Shown here one piece after another: positions 51,879 through 60,689 of a stretch of DNA of 64,000 nt; the first letter of the stretch is position 1; each line of letters starts with the position of its first letter. The DNA comes from Acidobacteriota bacterium (lineage in GTDB: Bacteria; Acidobacteriota; Blastocatellia; Pyrinomonadales; Pyrinomonadaceae), in assembly GCA_003697135.1 (NCBI GenBank), contig RFGC01000035.1:434001-498000 (forward strand), read 5' to 3'. The position numbers and the translations under genes were made by a program. The notes under the pieces were generated by a model. It saw only the letters and a list, made by a program, of their open reading frames with translations. It did no database searches and was not told the origin of the DNA.

Positions 51879-54278
51879 TCAGCCGATACCAGCCAATCTA
51901 AAGCGTGGATTTGACTTAGCAATCTCGATCATCTTCGCAGTTTCTGCAGTCAAGCCTTTGTCCTTCAAATAATTTTGCGCTTCGATTCTTGCTCTTTCGA
52001 GAATTTCCAAGTCACGGACGATATTGCCGACTCTGAAATCCGGCAAGCCAGATTGTTTAGTGCCCAGAATGTCGCCGGGGCCGCGCAATTCCAAATCCTT
52101 TTCAGCAATTTTGAATCCGTCATTGGTTTCTTCCATGATTCCCAGACGTTCTTTCGCTGTTTCAGTCTTTTTGTCGCCTGTCATCAAAACACAGTAGCTT
52201 TGCGATGCACCTCTACCAACACGCCCTCGCAACTGGTGAAGTTGAGAAAGCCCGAATCTTTCCGCATGTTCAACAATCATCAAAGAAGCGTTCGGGACAT
52301 CAACTCCCACTTCTATCACAGTTGTTGAAACTAAAATCTGTATCTTTCCAGACGCAAAATCGCGCATTATTTCATCTTTTTCAGCAGGTCTCATCTTTCC
52401 ATGCAAAAGTCCCACGCGATATTGCGGGAAAATTTGCTTGCTCAGCTTTTCATACATTTCAGTTGCCGCTTTCAAATCCATTTTTTCGGACTCTTCAACC
52501 AGCGGATAGACGATATAAACCTGCCTTCCCAGATCAACTTCTCGCTTAATGCCGCGATATACGCCTTCGCGCTTATCTTCTCCCAATACGACTGTCTTAA
52601 CTGGCGTTCGTCCAGGCGGAAGTTCATCAATAACAGAAATTTCTAAATCTCCATAAACCGTCATAGCAAGCGAGCGCGGTATCGGCGTTGCCGTCATGAC
52701 TAAAACATCAATGTTGTAGCCTCTTGATTGAAGTTCTGCTCTTTGCAAAACACCGAATCTGTGCTGTTCATCTATCACTGCTAACCCTAAATTCTTGAAC
52801 TTCACGCCTTCCTGAATCAAGGCATGTGTTCCTATAACTGCATCTACTTTACCTTCGGCTATCTCTTTTTGAATACGGCGTTTTTCAGAAGGTTTCAGTC
52901 CGCCCACCAAAAGCTCAACCTTGTAAGGAAGTTTTCCTTCAAGAAGGCTTTTTATCTTTCGTGCGTGTTGTTCGGCAAGTATTTCCGTTGGCACCATCAA
53001 TGCCGCTTGATAGCCATTCTCCATTGCAAGAAGCATTGCTAAAAGAGCAACAATGGTTTTCCCACTTCCTACATCACCTTGAATGAGCCTATTCATCGGC
53101 ACCTCGGAAGTCATATCCTTGAAAATTCTCTCTACAACTCTTTTTTGAGCCGATGTTAACTCAAAAGGCAGGATTGAAAATATCCTTTGCCTGATTGCAT
53201 CGTTTATCTCGATTACAGTTCCCTTTCTTTCTAGTTCTCTTTCTCTTCTCTTCAACTGCAAGCAAAATGAAACCCAAAAAAATTCTTCAAAAATCAATCG
53301 CTGATGAGCTTGCGAACGAGCTTGTATGTATTCTTTCAAGTCTGAGTTTTCGGGCGGAAAGTGAATTTCGCGAATTGCTTGCCTAAGCGGAATCAAGTTT
53401 TGCCTTTTGAGCAACGACTGTGGCAGTTTTTCTTCGATGCTGTCGTAGTCGAGTTTTTGCAGAACGTCGAAAATAATCTCACGTAGCTTTTTAGTCTGAA
53501 AAATGCCCAGCTTTCGATAAACTGGGACGCGCCTTCCCGTGTGAATCATCGGGAATTGATCGGACTCATCAAACTCCTCATCCTCCAATGATTCTTCCGA
53601 TTCCTCAAAGTCATCTTTGGCTTTAAGATCGCTTTGAGTTGTAGCGCTGGCGTCGGTTTTAGCGAAATAATCAAAAAGAGTGCTTGAAGCACCTGAGTTT
53701 CCAGGTGAAGATAAATCCGTGTCAACAGGCAAGATTTCCAATTCATCAGGTTTGTTTATTTTTAGCGAGAAAGTGGCTTTTTTAATATCCCATTCCCATT
53801 TACCGTATGCAACAAATCTCGTTCCGCGCTTAAAGCGTGACTCATGATATTTGATTATCTGCTCTGCACGTTTTCCCGAAACAAACCACCAAACAACAAC
53901 CGGTTTGTAAAACATTTCGGCATCAGAAGCTGAAATCTCGAAAATGTAGAGCGGTGGCTGTTTCGGATCGCGATTTTTTCCGACCTTGTATCCACCAGCA
54001 ACCCGAACGTATAAATCGAGCGAAGCTTCCATGCCGACGCGTAGTTGTGGGATTTTTATGAGATTCGATCTATCTTCCCAGCGCATCGGCAGATAATAAA
54101 GCAAGTCTTCAACCGTAACTTCATTAAGATTTCGCTTTTCGGCTATCGTGGCGAGTGCCAAAGCCAATTTGCGTGCTCGGTGTTTTGTCAAACCCGCTAT
54201 TCCGTATTCATGCAAGCTAACCAAAGGTGTTTGAAATGTAAGTTTCGATGCATTTGATTTTTTCTCGTCACCGCTCAT
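51879..54278 (-). CDS. recG: ATP-dependent DNA helicase RecG with acidic insertion
   Basis: 799 aa from the ATG at 54278, about 100 longer than E. coli RecG. Wedge/OB domain at about 60-185, then an acidic, Ser-rich insertion of about 57 residues (187-243), then superfamily 2 helicase domains: Walker A GDVGSGKT, motif II DEQHRFGVLQ, motif III VMTATPIPRSL, and motif VI QLRGRVGRG. It remodels stalled replication forks and Holliday junctions. Convergent with trpD. The insertion is likely an unstructured loop. Confidence 0.95.
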   Translation of the reverse strand: MSGDEKKSNASKLTFQTPLVSLHEYGIAGLTKHRARKLALALATIAEKRNLNEVTVEDLLYYLPMRWEDRSNLIKIPQLRVGMEASLDLYVRVAGGYKVGKNRDPKQPPLYIFEISASDAEMFYKPVVVWWFVSGKRAEQIIKYHESRFKRGTRFVAYGKWEWDIKKATFSLKINKPDELEILPVDTDLSSPGNSGASSTLFDYFAKTDASATTQSDLKAKDDFEESEESLEDEEFDESDQFPMIHTGRRVPVYRKLGIFQTKKLREIIFDVLQKLDYDSIEEKLPQSLLKRQNLIPLRQAIREIHFPPENSDLKEYIQARSQAHQRLIFEEFFWVSFCLQLKRRERELERKGTVIEINDAIRQRIFSILPFELTSAQKRVVERIFKDMTSEVPMNRLIQGDVGSGKTIVALLAMLLAMENGYQAALMVPTEILAEQHARKIKSLLEGKLPYKVELLVGGLKPSEKRRIQKEIAEGKVDAVIGTHALIQEGVKFKNLGLAVIDEQHRFGVLQRAELQSRGYNIDVLVMTATPIPRSLAMTVYGDLEISVIDELPPGRTPVKTVVLGEDKREGVYRGIKREVDLGRQVYIVYPLVEESEKMDLKAATEMYEKLSKQIFPQYRVGLLHGKMRPAEKDEIMRDFASGKIQILVSTTVIEVGVDVPNASLMIVEHAERFGLSQLHQLRGRVGRGASQSYCVLMTGDKKTETAKERLGIMEETNDGFKIAEKDLELRGPGDILGTKQSGLPDFRVGNIVRDLEILERARIEAQNYLKDKGLTAETAKMIEIAKSNPRFRLAGIG

Positions 54279-54321
54279 CTTCAATTCTGTCGTTATTTCT
54301 TAACTTCCAGCTTATTTAGTT

Positions 54322-55038
54322 TCATTTCCTCGGTGGTTTGCTAGGTCTGATTTCAATCTTACTCGGCAAGGCTCGTGGATGCATCTTCAACAAGTCAAGC
54401 ACAACTTCTGCGATGTCTTCTGGTTGAAGTTGCCATGCTCGATCCTCAGAAGGAGCGTCGTTGCCGAACGACGTATTTACCGAACCGGGACAAATGTAGC
54501 TTACCTTTATGTTGTCATGACGGACTTCTTGCATCAGTGCTTCTGAAAACCCATTCAAGGCAAATTTTGAAGCATTGTAAGCCGCCATTCTTGGGTGAGC
54601 ATTCTGTCCCGCAAGGCTGGAGATGTTTATGATATAGCCGCCACCTCGCCTTTTCATCATGGGCACTGCGTAATGACAAGCATAGAAAACACCGAAAAGA
54701 TTCGTCTCCAAGGTTTGCCTAAATTCATCGCCCGACATTTCTTCGACGGTTTTACCGATGATTCCGATTCCAGCATTGTTAATCAAAATATCCAATCCGC
54801 CGAACAGATATTCACAGTGTTGCAAGCAAGTTCGCACCTGCTCTTCGCTACGAACATCGCAGATTTCACCTTCAACCCTGCCGTATGAAGAAAGCTCATT
54901 CAAGGCTTTTTTTATGTCCGATTGAGTCCTAGCGCAGATGAAAACTCTAGCACCTGCCTTCAAAAGCTCCCTTGCTATCGCAAATCCGATGCCTTTTGTC
55001 CCACCTGTGACAAATGCAACTTTCCCGTTCAAGTTCAT
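54322..55038 (-). CDS. Short-chain dehydrogenase/reductase
   Basis: 238 aa classical SDR: TGGTKGIGFAIA cofactor loop (11-22), NNAGIGI, catalytic Ser in NISSLAGQ, YxxxK in AYNASK, and the post-Tyr segment CPGSVNT. The sequence resembles 3-oxoacyl-ACP reductase-like SDRs of unknown substrate. GGAG lies 8 nt before the ATG. It is between recG and the acid phosphatase gene, all on the minus strand with gaps of 28-43 bp, so loose co-transcription is possible. Confidence 0.88.
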   Translation of the reverse strand: MNLNGKVAFVTGGTKGIGFAIARELLKAGARVFICARTQSDIKKALNELSSYGRVEGEICDVRSEEQVRTCLQHCEYLFGGLDILINNAGIGIIGKTVEEMSGDEFRQTLETNLFGVFYACHYAVPMMKRRGGGYIINISSLAGQNAHPRMAAYNASKFALNGFSEALMQEVRHDNIKVSYICPGSVNTSFGNDAPSEDRAWQLQPEDIAEVVLDLLKMHPRALPSKIEIRPSKPPRK

Positions 55039-55066
55039 AACTTAATCTCCATCAGTCTTAAGGTTT

Positions 55067-55924
55067 TCAAGGCAATTCCAAAGCCTTGAGTCTTCTTTCT
55101 GCTTTTTCCTGCTCAGTCAAGCGTTGGTAGTCGTAGATAGCACTCTCCCAATCCCCATACATCGGATTTGGCAAGACAATATATTTTTGTCCCCAAAGTT
55201 CTTTGACTTTATCGGTTTCAAGAAATCTATCTTCAACGCTTTTCTTCTCGAATTCCTTTGCAAAATCGTTTAGGTTATCGCCAAAAAGTGCAACAACTCG
55301 GTATTTGGAAGCCACAGCTTGTCGGCGCGCTTCTTTAGAAGATTCACCTTGACGAAGTATCACGGTTTCTTCAGAAACATCAGGAAATCCAACCTTGATG
55401 AGATTATCAATCGTTGCCTGCTTCTGCACCTCGTCGCGATTTGAGATGTAGAAGAGCCTTATGCCTTTTGAGTTAGCATATTTGGCAAACTCAACAGCAC
55501 CGGGCAATGCTTTTGCCTTTCGCATTTCTCCCCAAGCATACCAATCGGGAAGGTTGAAAGGTCGGTTGTTCAAAACTCCGTATGCTTGGGCAGGTGAATT
55601 GTCAAGCACCGTTTCGTCAATGTCAAATATAATCGCACGCGGGCGGTTCCGCTCAGACTTTGGTAGCTTCTTCATCAGCTTTTCATCTTCGTCAATCACT
55701 CTTTTTGCCCAATTGAAAGCCTGATAGCAAAGCGCTCTGTATTCAGCCGCTTTCTGAACATACAAAATTGCACCTATCTGATACTCAAGACTCGGCTTTT
55801 CCGATGGGCTGGAAACCTTTGCATTTTGCGCTTGTCCGACAATGCTAAAGTCCAAAGGAAGATAAGAAAGAGATAACCCCAAAACAAAAAACGCAGAAGC
55901 AATCAAAAAGTTTTTCCTGAACAT
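55067..55924 (-). CDS. HAD-superfamily acid phosphatase, 5'-nucleotidase lipoprotein e(P4) type
   Basis: 285 aa from the ATG at 55924 (AGGAG 8 nt upstream). Signal peptide (about 1-30; no clear lipobox Cys), then a class IIIB HAD fold: DxDxT as FDIDETVLDN, second motif SNRDE, and a late GDNLNDF acid pair. The family dephosphorylates NMN and other 5'-nucleotides in the periplasm or outer membrane to allow uptake. Conserved WYAWGEM is a family mark. Divergent from a small ORF. Confidence 0.9.
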   Translation of the reverse strand: MFRKNFLIASAFFVLGLSLSYLPLDFSIVGQAQNAKVSSPSEKPSLEYQIGAILYVQKAAEYRALCYQAFNWAKRVIDEDEKLMKKLPKSERNRPRAIIFDIDETVLDNSPAQAYGVLNNRPFNLPDWYAWGEMRKAKALPGAVEFAKYANSKGIRLFYISNRDEVQKQATIDNLIKVGFPDVSEETVILRQGESSKEARRQAVASKYRVVALFGDNLNDFAKEFEKKSVEDRFLETDKVKELWGQKYIVLPNPMYGDWESAIYDYQRLTEQEKAERRLKALELP

Positions 55925-55949
55925 AGTCTTAGCTCCTATAATTAAGATT

Positions 55950-56132
55950 ATGCACAAAGCGAACAGCAGAAAAAAACATAAAAAAATCTTAAGAAAATCA
56001 GTGTGGCAATCCGATATAGAAACCCGCAGATACTACTATGACGACTCTTACAACTACGAAATCTACAAACCTGAAGATTCCGACGAAGAGCAGGATAAGA
56101 ACGCTGAAAAGCAGAAAAATTCTGATGTCTAG
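55950..56132 (+). CDS. Possible small charged protein
   Basis: 60 aa. No family recognised. The first 20 residues are basic (HKANSRKKHKKILRKS), the middle is Tyr-rich (RRYYYDDSYNYEIY), and the end is acidic (PEDSDEEQDKNAEK). There is no Shine-Dalgarno, and the start lies in the leader region of the divergent phosphatase gene. It fills the gap between that gene and pheT, and its codon use resembles neighbouring genes, so a real small protein is plausible but unproven. Confidence 0.35.
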   Translation: MHKANSRKKHKKILRKSVWQSDIETRRYYYDDSYNYEIYKPEDSDEEQDKNAEKQKNSDV

Positions 56133-56167
56133 ATTTTGGTGAAGCTATCTCACTTCAAGATGGTTAG

Positions 56168-56193
56168 GCTTAAGATGCATTCATGCGTTAAGC
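56168..56193. terminator. Hairpin after pheT
   Basis: GCTTAA-GAT-GCAT-TC-ATGC-G-TTAAGC forms a two-part stem 11 bp past the pheT stop. It lacks a long U-tract, so its use as an intrinsic terminator is uncertain; it may serve both pheT and the small convergent ORF. Confidence 0.4.
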
Positions 56194-56203
56194 TAGCAAA
56201 GGC

Positions 56204-58318
56204 TTAAAATCTTTTTCTAATGCCAAATTTTTCTTCTAAAAATTCAACTATTCGGTTGTGGCTCTCTTCCGCTTCTTCCTCTGTCAAAGTTTTTTCATTG
56301 CTTCTGAATTCAAAGCGAATCGTCAAAGAACGCTCGTCTCCCGCTAATTCCTTGCCTTGATAAAGCTCAACAAACTCGATTTTTGAAAGATTTTGGAAGG
56401 CTTCCTTTTCGAGAGATTCTTTTATTTGAGCGAAGTTGACATTGCCCTTGACCAAAAACGCTGTGTCTCGAATGATGGAAGGATAAATCGGGAGTGGTTG
56501 GTAAATTGGCTTTACTGGCTCAAACTCAAGCAAAGTCTGAAGATCAACTTCTGCAACGAAAACAGGCTGGCGGAATTTGTAAATTTCGCTTATCCCATCC
56601 GAAAGGCGCCCGATATAGCCAACTTCTTTGCCGCCTACCTTCACCAAAGCCGATTGTCCTTTTCTTAAATGCTTGATGTCTTTCTCTACAAATTCGCAAA
56701 ACGGCAACTGCAAAGCCTCAAACGAAGCCTCTAAAGCACCTTTCAAATCGTAGAAATCAACTTCTCTTGTCGGCAGCGCCCTACCTTCCAGCATCAAACC
56801 GCCTGTAATAACCATTGCGAAAAGTTCTCGTTCAATCGGAAACGCGCCTTCTTTATCATCAAAAGCGGCAAAAACTCTGCCAATTTCAAATAATTTCAGA
56901 TTCCGCTCGCCACGATTAAAATTCGTCCGCACGGCATCGAGAAGTCCGGAAAGAAGCGTCGGACGCATTCTAACAGCGCCTTCTATGATTGAATCCATCA
57001 GCGTTATGAATTTCTCTTGCAAATTTTCATTAACCAAATTCGGCACGATTTCAAATCTAGCATCATGCGACGCATCAATGAAACTGTATGAGATCGCTTC
57101 GTCAAACCCCATGTTGGCAAGCGTCTTTCTCAAATTCCTTTTGCGTTCTTCGCTTGGTTGATATTCTCCTGCACCAAAGGAAGGCGGTATTTCTTCTTGA
57201 ATGCGGTCATAGCCTAAAATTCGTGCGATTTCCTCCACTAAGTCTTCTTCAATTGAAACATCATGCCGCCATGAAGGAACTACAAAGCTCAATCCATTAG
57301 AAAATTCATCTTTCAGCTTGAAACCTAATAGCGACAGAATCCGCTTAATTTCTTCTACTTCAACATCGTAGCCAAGCAAAGTCTTGATTTTTTGCGGTCT
57401 CAGAGAAACCGCTAGCTCGCTTCTCTTTGTTGGATAAACATCAACGAATGCGTCTGCTTCTCCACCTGCTATTTCGCATATAAGCTCAGTTGCACGGTCT
57501 GATGCTCTAATCAAGTTTTCAATATCAACGCCTCGTTCAAATCTGTAGCTTGCTTCAGTTGAAAGTTTAAGTTTTCTGGAAGTTTGACGGATTGAGTTTC
57601 TGTCGAAATAAGCAACCTCGAGTAAAACGTTCTTTGTATTTTCAGAAATCCCCGAATGAAATCCGCCCATTATTCCAGCTACTGCAACAGGCTTTTCCGC
57701 ATCGCAAATAGCAAGCATTGTTTCATCGAGATTTCTTTCCACCTCGTCAAGAGTTTTAATCTTCTCGCCTTTCCTAGCTCTTCTTACTACAATTCGATTC
57801 TCAGTGAGTTTGTCTAGATCGAAAGCGTGCATAGGCTGGCCGAGTTCGTGCATTACGTAGTTCGTAATGTCTGCAATGTTGTTTATTGCACGCTCTCCAA
57901 CTGCCTCAAGCCTTCGGATAAGCCATTCAGGCGATTTTTCCACTTTGACGTTCTTGATAATTCTAGCCGTGAAACGATAGCAAAGGTCTGGAGCTTCGAT
58001 GGTAACCAATCCGCACGGTGAAGCGTTTAGCTTGGTCTCTAAATTATCAGCAGTTTCAGTTCTTGCCGAAGCTACTTCAGGATCGTTGTAGCTTAGCTTT
58101 AACTCTTTGCCCGTCAGTGCCTTAACCTCGCGGGCTATTCCAAGATGCGAAAGGCAATCCGAGCGATTAGAGGTTAAATCGAAAACTAAAACATAATCGT
58201 CACCAAAACGCTCGACGCTATCAACCGCTAGTCCTGCATTTGTGAGTTTTTCGGCTAGCTCGTATGGCGATAGCTCTATTTCTATAAGGTCTTTAAGCCA
58301 ATTGTAGCTTATGTTCAT
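56204..58318 (-). CDS. pheT: Phenylalanine--tRNA ligase beta subunit lacking the N-terminal tRNA-binding OB domain
   Basis: 704 aa, about 90 shorter than E. coli PheT. The start MNISYNWLKDLI and AGLAVDSVE match, but the EMAP-II-like OB domain (about residues 40-150 in E. coli) is missing: the text passes straight to DYVLVFDLTSNRSDCLSHLG, the start of the B3/B4 editing region. The B5 domain (about 285-360), the catalytic-like core and the C-terminal ferredoxin-fold anticodon-binding domain (about 610-704; YPSIIRDTAFLV) are present. It works with PheS, encoded 10 bp upstream, as an alpha2beta2 enzyme. Confidence 0.93.
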   Translation of the reverse strand: MNISYNWLKDLIEIELSPYELAEKLTNAGLAVDSVERFGDDYVLVFDLTSNRSDCLSHLGIAREVKALTGKELKLSYNDPEVASARTETADNLETKLNASPCGLVTIEAPDLCYRFTARIIKNVKVEKSPEWLIRRLEAVGERAINNIADITNYVMHELGQPMHAFDLDKLTENRIVVRRARKGEKIKTLDEVERNLDETMLAICDAEKPVAVAGIMGGFHSGISENTKNVLLEVAYFDRNSIRQTSRKLKLSTEASYRFERGVDIENLIRASDRATELICEIAGGEADAFVDVYPTKRSELAVSLRPQKIKTLLGYDVEVEEIKRILSLLGFKLKDEFSNGLSFVVPSWRHDVSIEEDLVEEIARILGYDRIQEEIPPSFGAGEYQPSEERKRNLRKTLANMGFDEAISYSFIDASHDARFEIVPNLVNENLQEKFITLMDSIIEGAVRMRPTLLSGLLDAVRTNFNRGERNLKLFEIGRVFAAFDDKEGAFPIERELFAMVITGGLMLEGRALPTREVDFYDLKGALEASFEALQLPFCEFVEKDIKHLRKGQSALVKVGGKEVGYIGRLSDGISEIYKFRQPVFVAEVDLQTLLEFEPVKPIYQPLPIYPSIIRDTAFLVKGNVNFAQIKESLEKEAFQNLSKIEFVELYQGKELAGDERSLTIRFEFRSNEKTLTEEEAEESHNRIVEFLEEKFGIRKRF

Positions 58319-58328
58319 AGGACGGAAT

Positions 58329-59411
58329 TTATCGAAACTGCCGCAAGAATCTTATGTCATTTTCAAACATCAAGCGGATGTCGTCAATAGAATAAAGCAT
58401 TGCACACATTCTTTCCAGTCCAAAACCGAAAGCAAATCCAGAGTAGATTTCAGGATTGACGCCGCAGTTTTTAAGGACGTTCGGATGCACCATACCACAA
58501 CCACCGAGTTCTATCCAGCCTGTTCCCTTGCAAGGTCTGCATTTTTCATCTTGAAAAATGCCGGTGCCACTGCATTTGAAGCATGAACAATCGAATTCTG
58601 CACTCGGTTCGGTGAAAGGGAAATAGCTCGGACGCATTCGGATTTTGGTTTCTTTTCCAAAAAGACGACGAAGCCACTCGGCAACAGTGCCTTTCAGATG
58701 CGCCATCGAGATTCCCTTATCAACACACAAGCCCTCAACCTGATGAAACATCGGAACATGAGTCGGATCAGGCGTATCATTACGGAAAACTTTTCCGGGA
58801 GCGATTATTCTGATTGGCACTCCTCGACGCTCCATCGCCCGAATTTGCACTGTTGAAGTTTGCGAACGCAACGCAAGCCCTTTTGTAGTGTAAAAGGTAT
58901 CTTGTGCCTCGCGCGCGGGATGTCCTTCTGGAATGTTCAGTGCATCGAAATTGTAATAATCGTTCTCAATCTCGCGATCATCTTCAACCGCATAGCCCAT
59001 CGAAACGAAAATATCCTCAATCTTTTGGCGTAAAATAGTTATCGGATGAAGATGACCTGTGCGCCAGCGAAATCCCGGTATTGTAACATCTAGAGTTTCG
59101 CGTCTTATTTTCGTCTCGGCAATAAAATCTTTTAACCTCTTCTCTGCCTCTTGTATCAAAGAGAGCATCTGCCTTTCGGCTTCCTGAACCGACCGGCCGA
59201 ACTCAGCACGCTCTTCAGGCGGGATTTCTTTGATGAGCTTTTTCGCCTCGGCAATCTCTGACTTTTTACCAGTATGTTTCGCTTTGAACTCTTGTAAATT
59301 GCGCATCAAACCTTCTGCGTCGGAAAGGCTTAAGCGCAAAAAATCTATCTCTTGAAACTGCCGAAACTCAAGCTCGAAATTTTCTCGAATTTTCTGAATC
59401 TTTTCCCGCAT
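58329..59411 (-). CDS. pheS: Phenylalanine--tRNA ligase alpha subunit
   Basis: 360 aa from the ATG at 59411. N-terminal coiled coil (about 1-85), then the class II catalytic core: motif 1 [14 protein letters not shown], motif 2 near [19 protein letters not shown], and motif 3 [11 protein letters not shown] zinc-knuckle-like cysteine cluster ([19 protein letters not shown]) sits in the loop before GGCGMVHP, as in some bacterial PheS. It activates phenylalanine and charges tRNA-Phe with PheT. Part of the thrS to pheT translation cluster. Confidence 0.96.
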   Translation of the reverse strand: MREKIQKIRENFELEFRQFQEIDFLRLSLSDAEGLMRNLQEFKAKHTGKKSEIAEAKKLIKEIPPEERAEFGRSVQEAERQMLSLIQEAEKRLKDFIAETKIRRETLDVTIPGFRWRTGHLHPITILRQKIEDIFVSMGYAVEDDREIENDYYNFDALNIPEGHPAREAQDTFYTTKGLALRSQTSTVQIRAMERRGVPIRIIAPGKVFRNDTPDPTHVPMFHQVEGLCVDKGISMAHLKGTVAEWLRRLFGKETKIRMRPSYFPFTEPSAEFDCSCFKCSGTGIFQDEKCRPCKGTGWIELGGCGMVHPNVLKNCGVNPEIYSGFAFGFGLERMCAMLYSIDDIRLMFENDIRFLRQFR

Positions 59412-59475
59412 AAAATTCAAACCACAGATTTTTAACTTAAATCCAAAGAAAAAACCTGTGGTTGAGTTTCAAGTT

Positions 59476-59850
59476 TCAAGCAGTAGCTTGTTTTTTGCTG
59501 ATTACTTCTTTGACCTGTCCGGCTATTGCGGCGAAAGCTTCTGGATGTCTTACGGCCATGTCTGCCAAGACTTTGCGGTTCAAATCTATTCCGGCTAATT
59601 TCAAGCCATGTATAAACTGCGAATAGTTCAAACCGTTTTGTCTGGCGGCGGCTCCGATTCGGACAATCCAAAGCGAGCGAAAATCACGCTTTTTCAACTT
59701 TCGGCCTACATAGGCAAATTTCAATGCCCTTTCGACCGATTCTTTAGCCGAACGATATAGCTTCGATTTGGTTCCACGATAACCTTTCGCTAACGCTAAT
59801 ATCTTTTTTCTTCTTTCACGTCTCTTGTTACCACGTTTTACACGGGGCAT
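59476..59850 (-). CDS. rplT: 50S ribosomal protein L20
   Basis: 124 aa (family about 117-120). N-terminus [19 protein letters not shown], then the conserved [15 protein letters not shown] and the C-terminal globular domain ending in the helix [10 protein letters not shown]. It binds 23S rRNA early in assembly and in some bacteria represses its own operon. Located 23 bp after rpmI and 64 bp before pheS. Confidence 0.97.
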   Translation of the reverse strand: MPRVKRGNKRRERRKKILALAKGYRGTKSKLYRSAKESVERALKFAYVGRKLKKRDFRSLWIVRIGAAARQNGLNYSQFIHGLKLAGIDLNRKVLADMAVRHPEAFAAIAGQVKEVISKKQATA

Positions 59851-59873
59851 TCTCTTATCCTCCTAAAAATAGC

Positions 59874-60077
59874 TTACTTCCGACCGTAAGGAAGCATTTC
59901 TTTGACGCGTGCAACGTCAGCTTCTGAAACTAGAGTATCAATATCGAGTTTGCGCTTTCGCTTTGAAGATTTTTTCGTAAGTATGTGTCGGGCATGCGAA
60001 TGTCCTCTTTTGATTTTCCCATTCGCCGTTATGCGAAAACGCTTAGCCGCTCCTTTGTGTGTCTTTAATTTAGGCAT
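59874..60077 (-). CDS. rpmI: 50S ribosomal protein L35
   Basis: 67 aa, normal length. [20 protein letters not shown] is the family start; the Lys/Arg-rich centre [17 protein letters not shown] and C-terminal MLPYGRK agree. Between infC (81 bp) and rplT (23 bp) in the conserved infC-rpmI-rplT order. Confidence 0.97.
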   Translation of the reverse strand: MPKLKTHKGAAKRFRITANGKIKRGHSHARHILTKKSSKRKRKLDIDTLVSEADVARVKEMLPYGRK

Positions 60078-60158
60078 AAATACTCCTTTCTGTTGAAAAA
60101 GAAAATTTTCTCAAACTAGACAAAGAAAGTCCAGTGAAAGGCTCAAAATTCTATTTGC

Positions 60159-60689
60159 TTATTTTTTCTTCTTAGGTGCGAAGATAGCAACCATCTGATG
60201 GCCTTCCATTTTCGGCGACACTTCCAAATCGGCTATGTCTGCTAAATCTTGTTTAAGTTTTTCAATGATATTTGCTCCCAGTTGCTGATAAGCCATTTCG
60301 CGCCCGCGAAATGAAACCGTTGCTTTAACTTTGTTGCCTTCAGTAAGCCACTCGCGACAGTGTTTGACACGATAGCTGTAATCATGGTCATCGGTCGAAG
60401 GTCGGAATTTCACTTCCTTGACCGTTATAACCGTTTGTTTTTTCTTTGCTTCTTGCTGTTTTTTCTTTTGCTCGTAGAGAAACTTACCGTAATCAATTAT
60501 TCGGCAAACCGGTGGATTTGCGTTGGGAGCAACCTCGACCAGATCAAGCCCTACTTCTCTGGCTCGTTTGATAGCGTCGCGAGTGTCCATTATCCCTATT
60601 TGCTGGCCATTCTCGTCAATAACCCTAACGGCAGGAACTCTGATTCTTTCGTTCGTTCGGTAGTTTCCCTTGCTATTGCTATGCTTTAT
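60159..60689 (-). CDS. infC: Translation initiation factor IF-3, read from an AUA start codon
   Basis: 176 aa if read from ATA at 60689. The N-domain ([20 protein letters not shown]) requires translation upstream of the first internal ATG (60590). Upstream to the in-frame TAA the only codons able to serve are ATA, ATC and ATT; the ATA lies 6 nt after AAAGGAGG and overlaps the end of thrS by 11 bp. IF-3 rejects non-AUG starts, so a rare start lets it limit its own synthesis, as with the AUU start of E. coli infC. The linker is Lys/Gln-rich, and the C-domain ends in APKKKK. Confidence 0.93.
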   Translation of the reverse strand: MKHSNSKGNYRTNERIRVPAVRVIDENGQQIGIMDTRDAIKRAREVGLDLVEVAPNANPPVCRIIDYGKFLYEQKKKQQEAKKKQTVITVKEVKFRPSTDDHDYSYRVKHCREWLTEGNKVKATVSFRGREMAYQQLGANIIEKLKQDLADIADLEVSPKMEGHQMVAIFAPKKKK

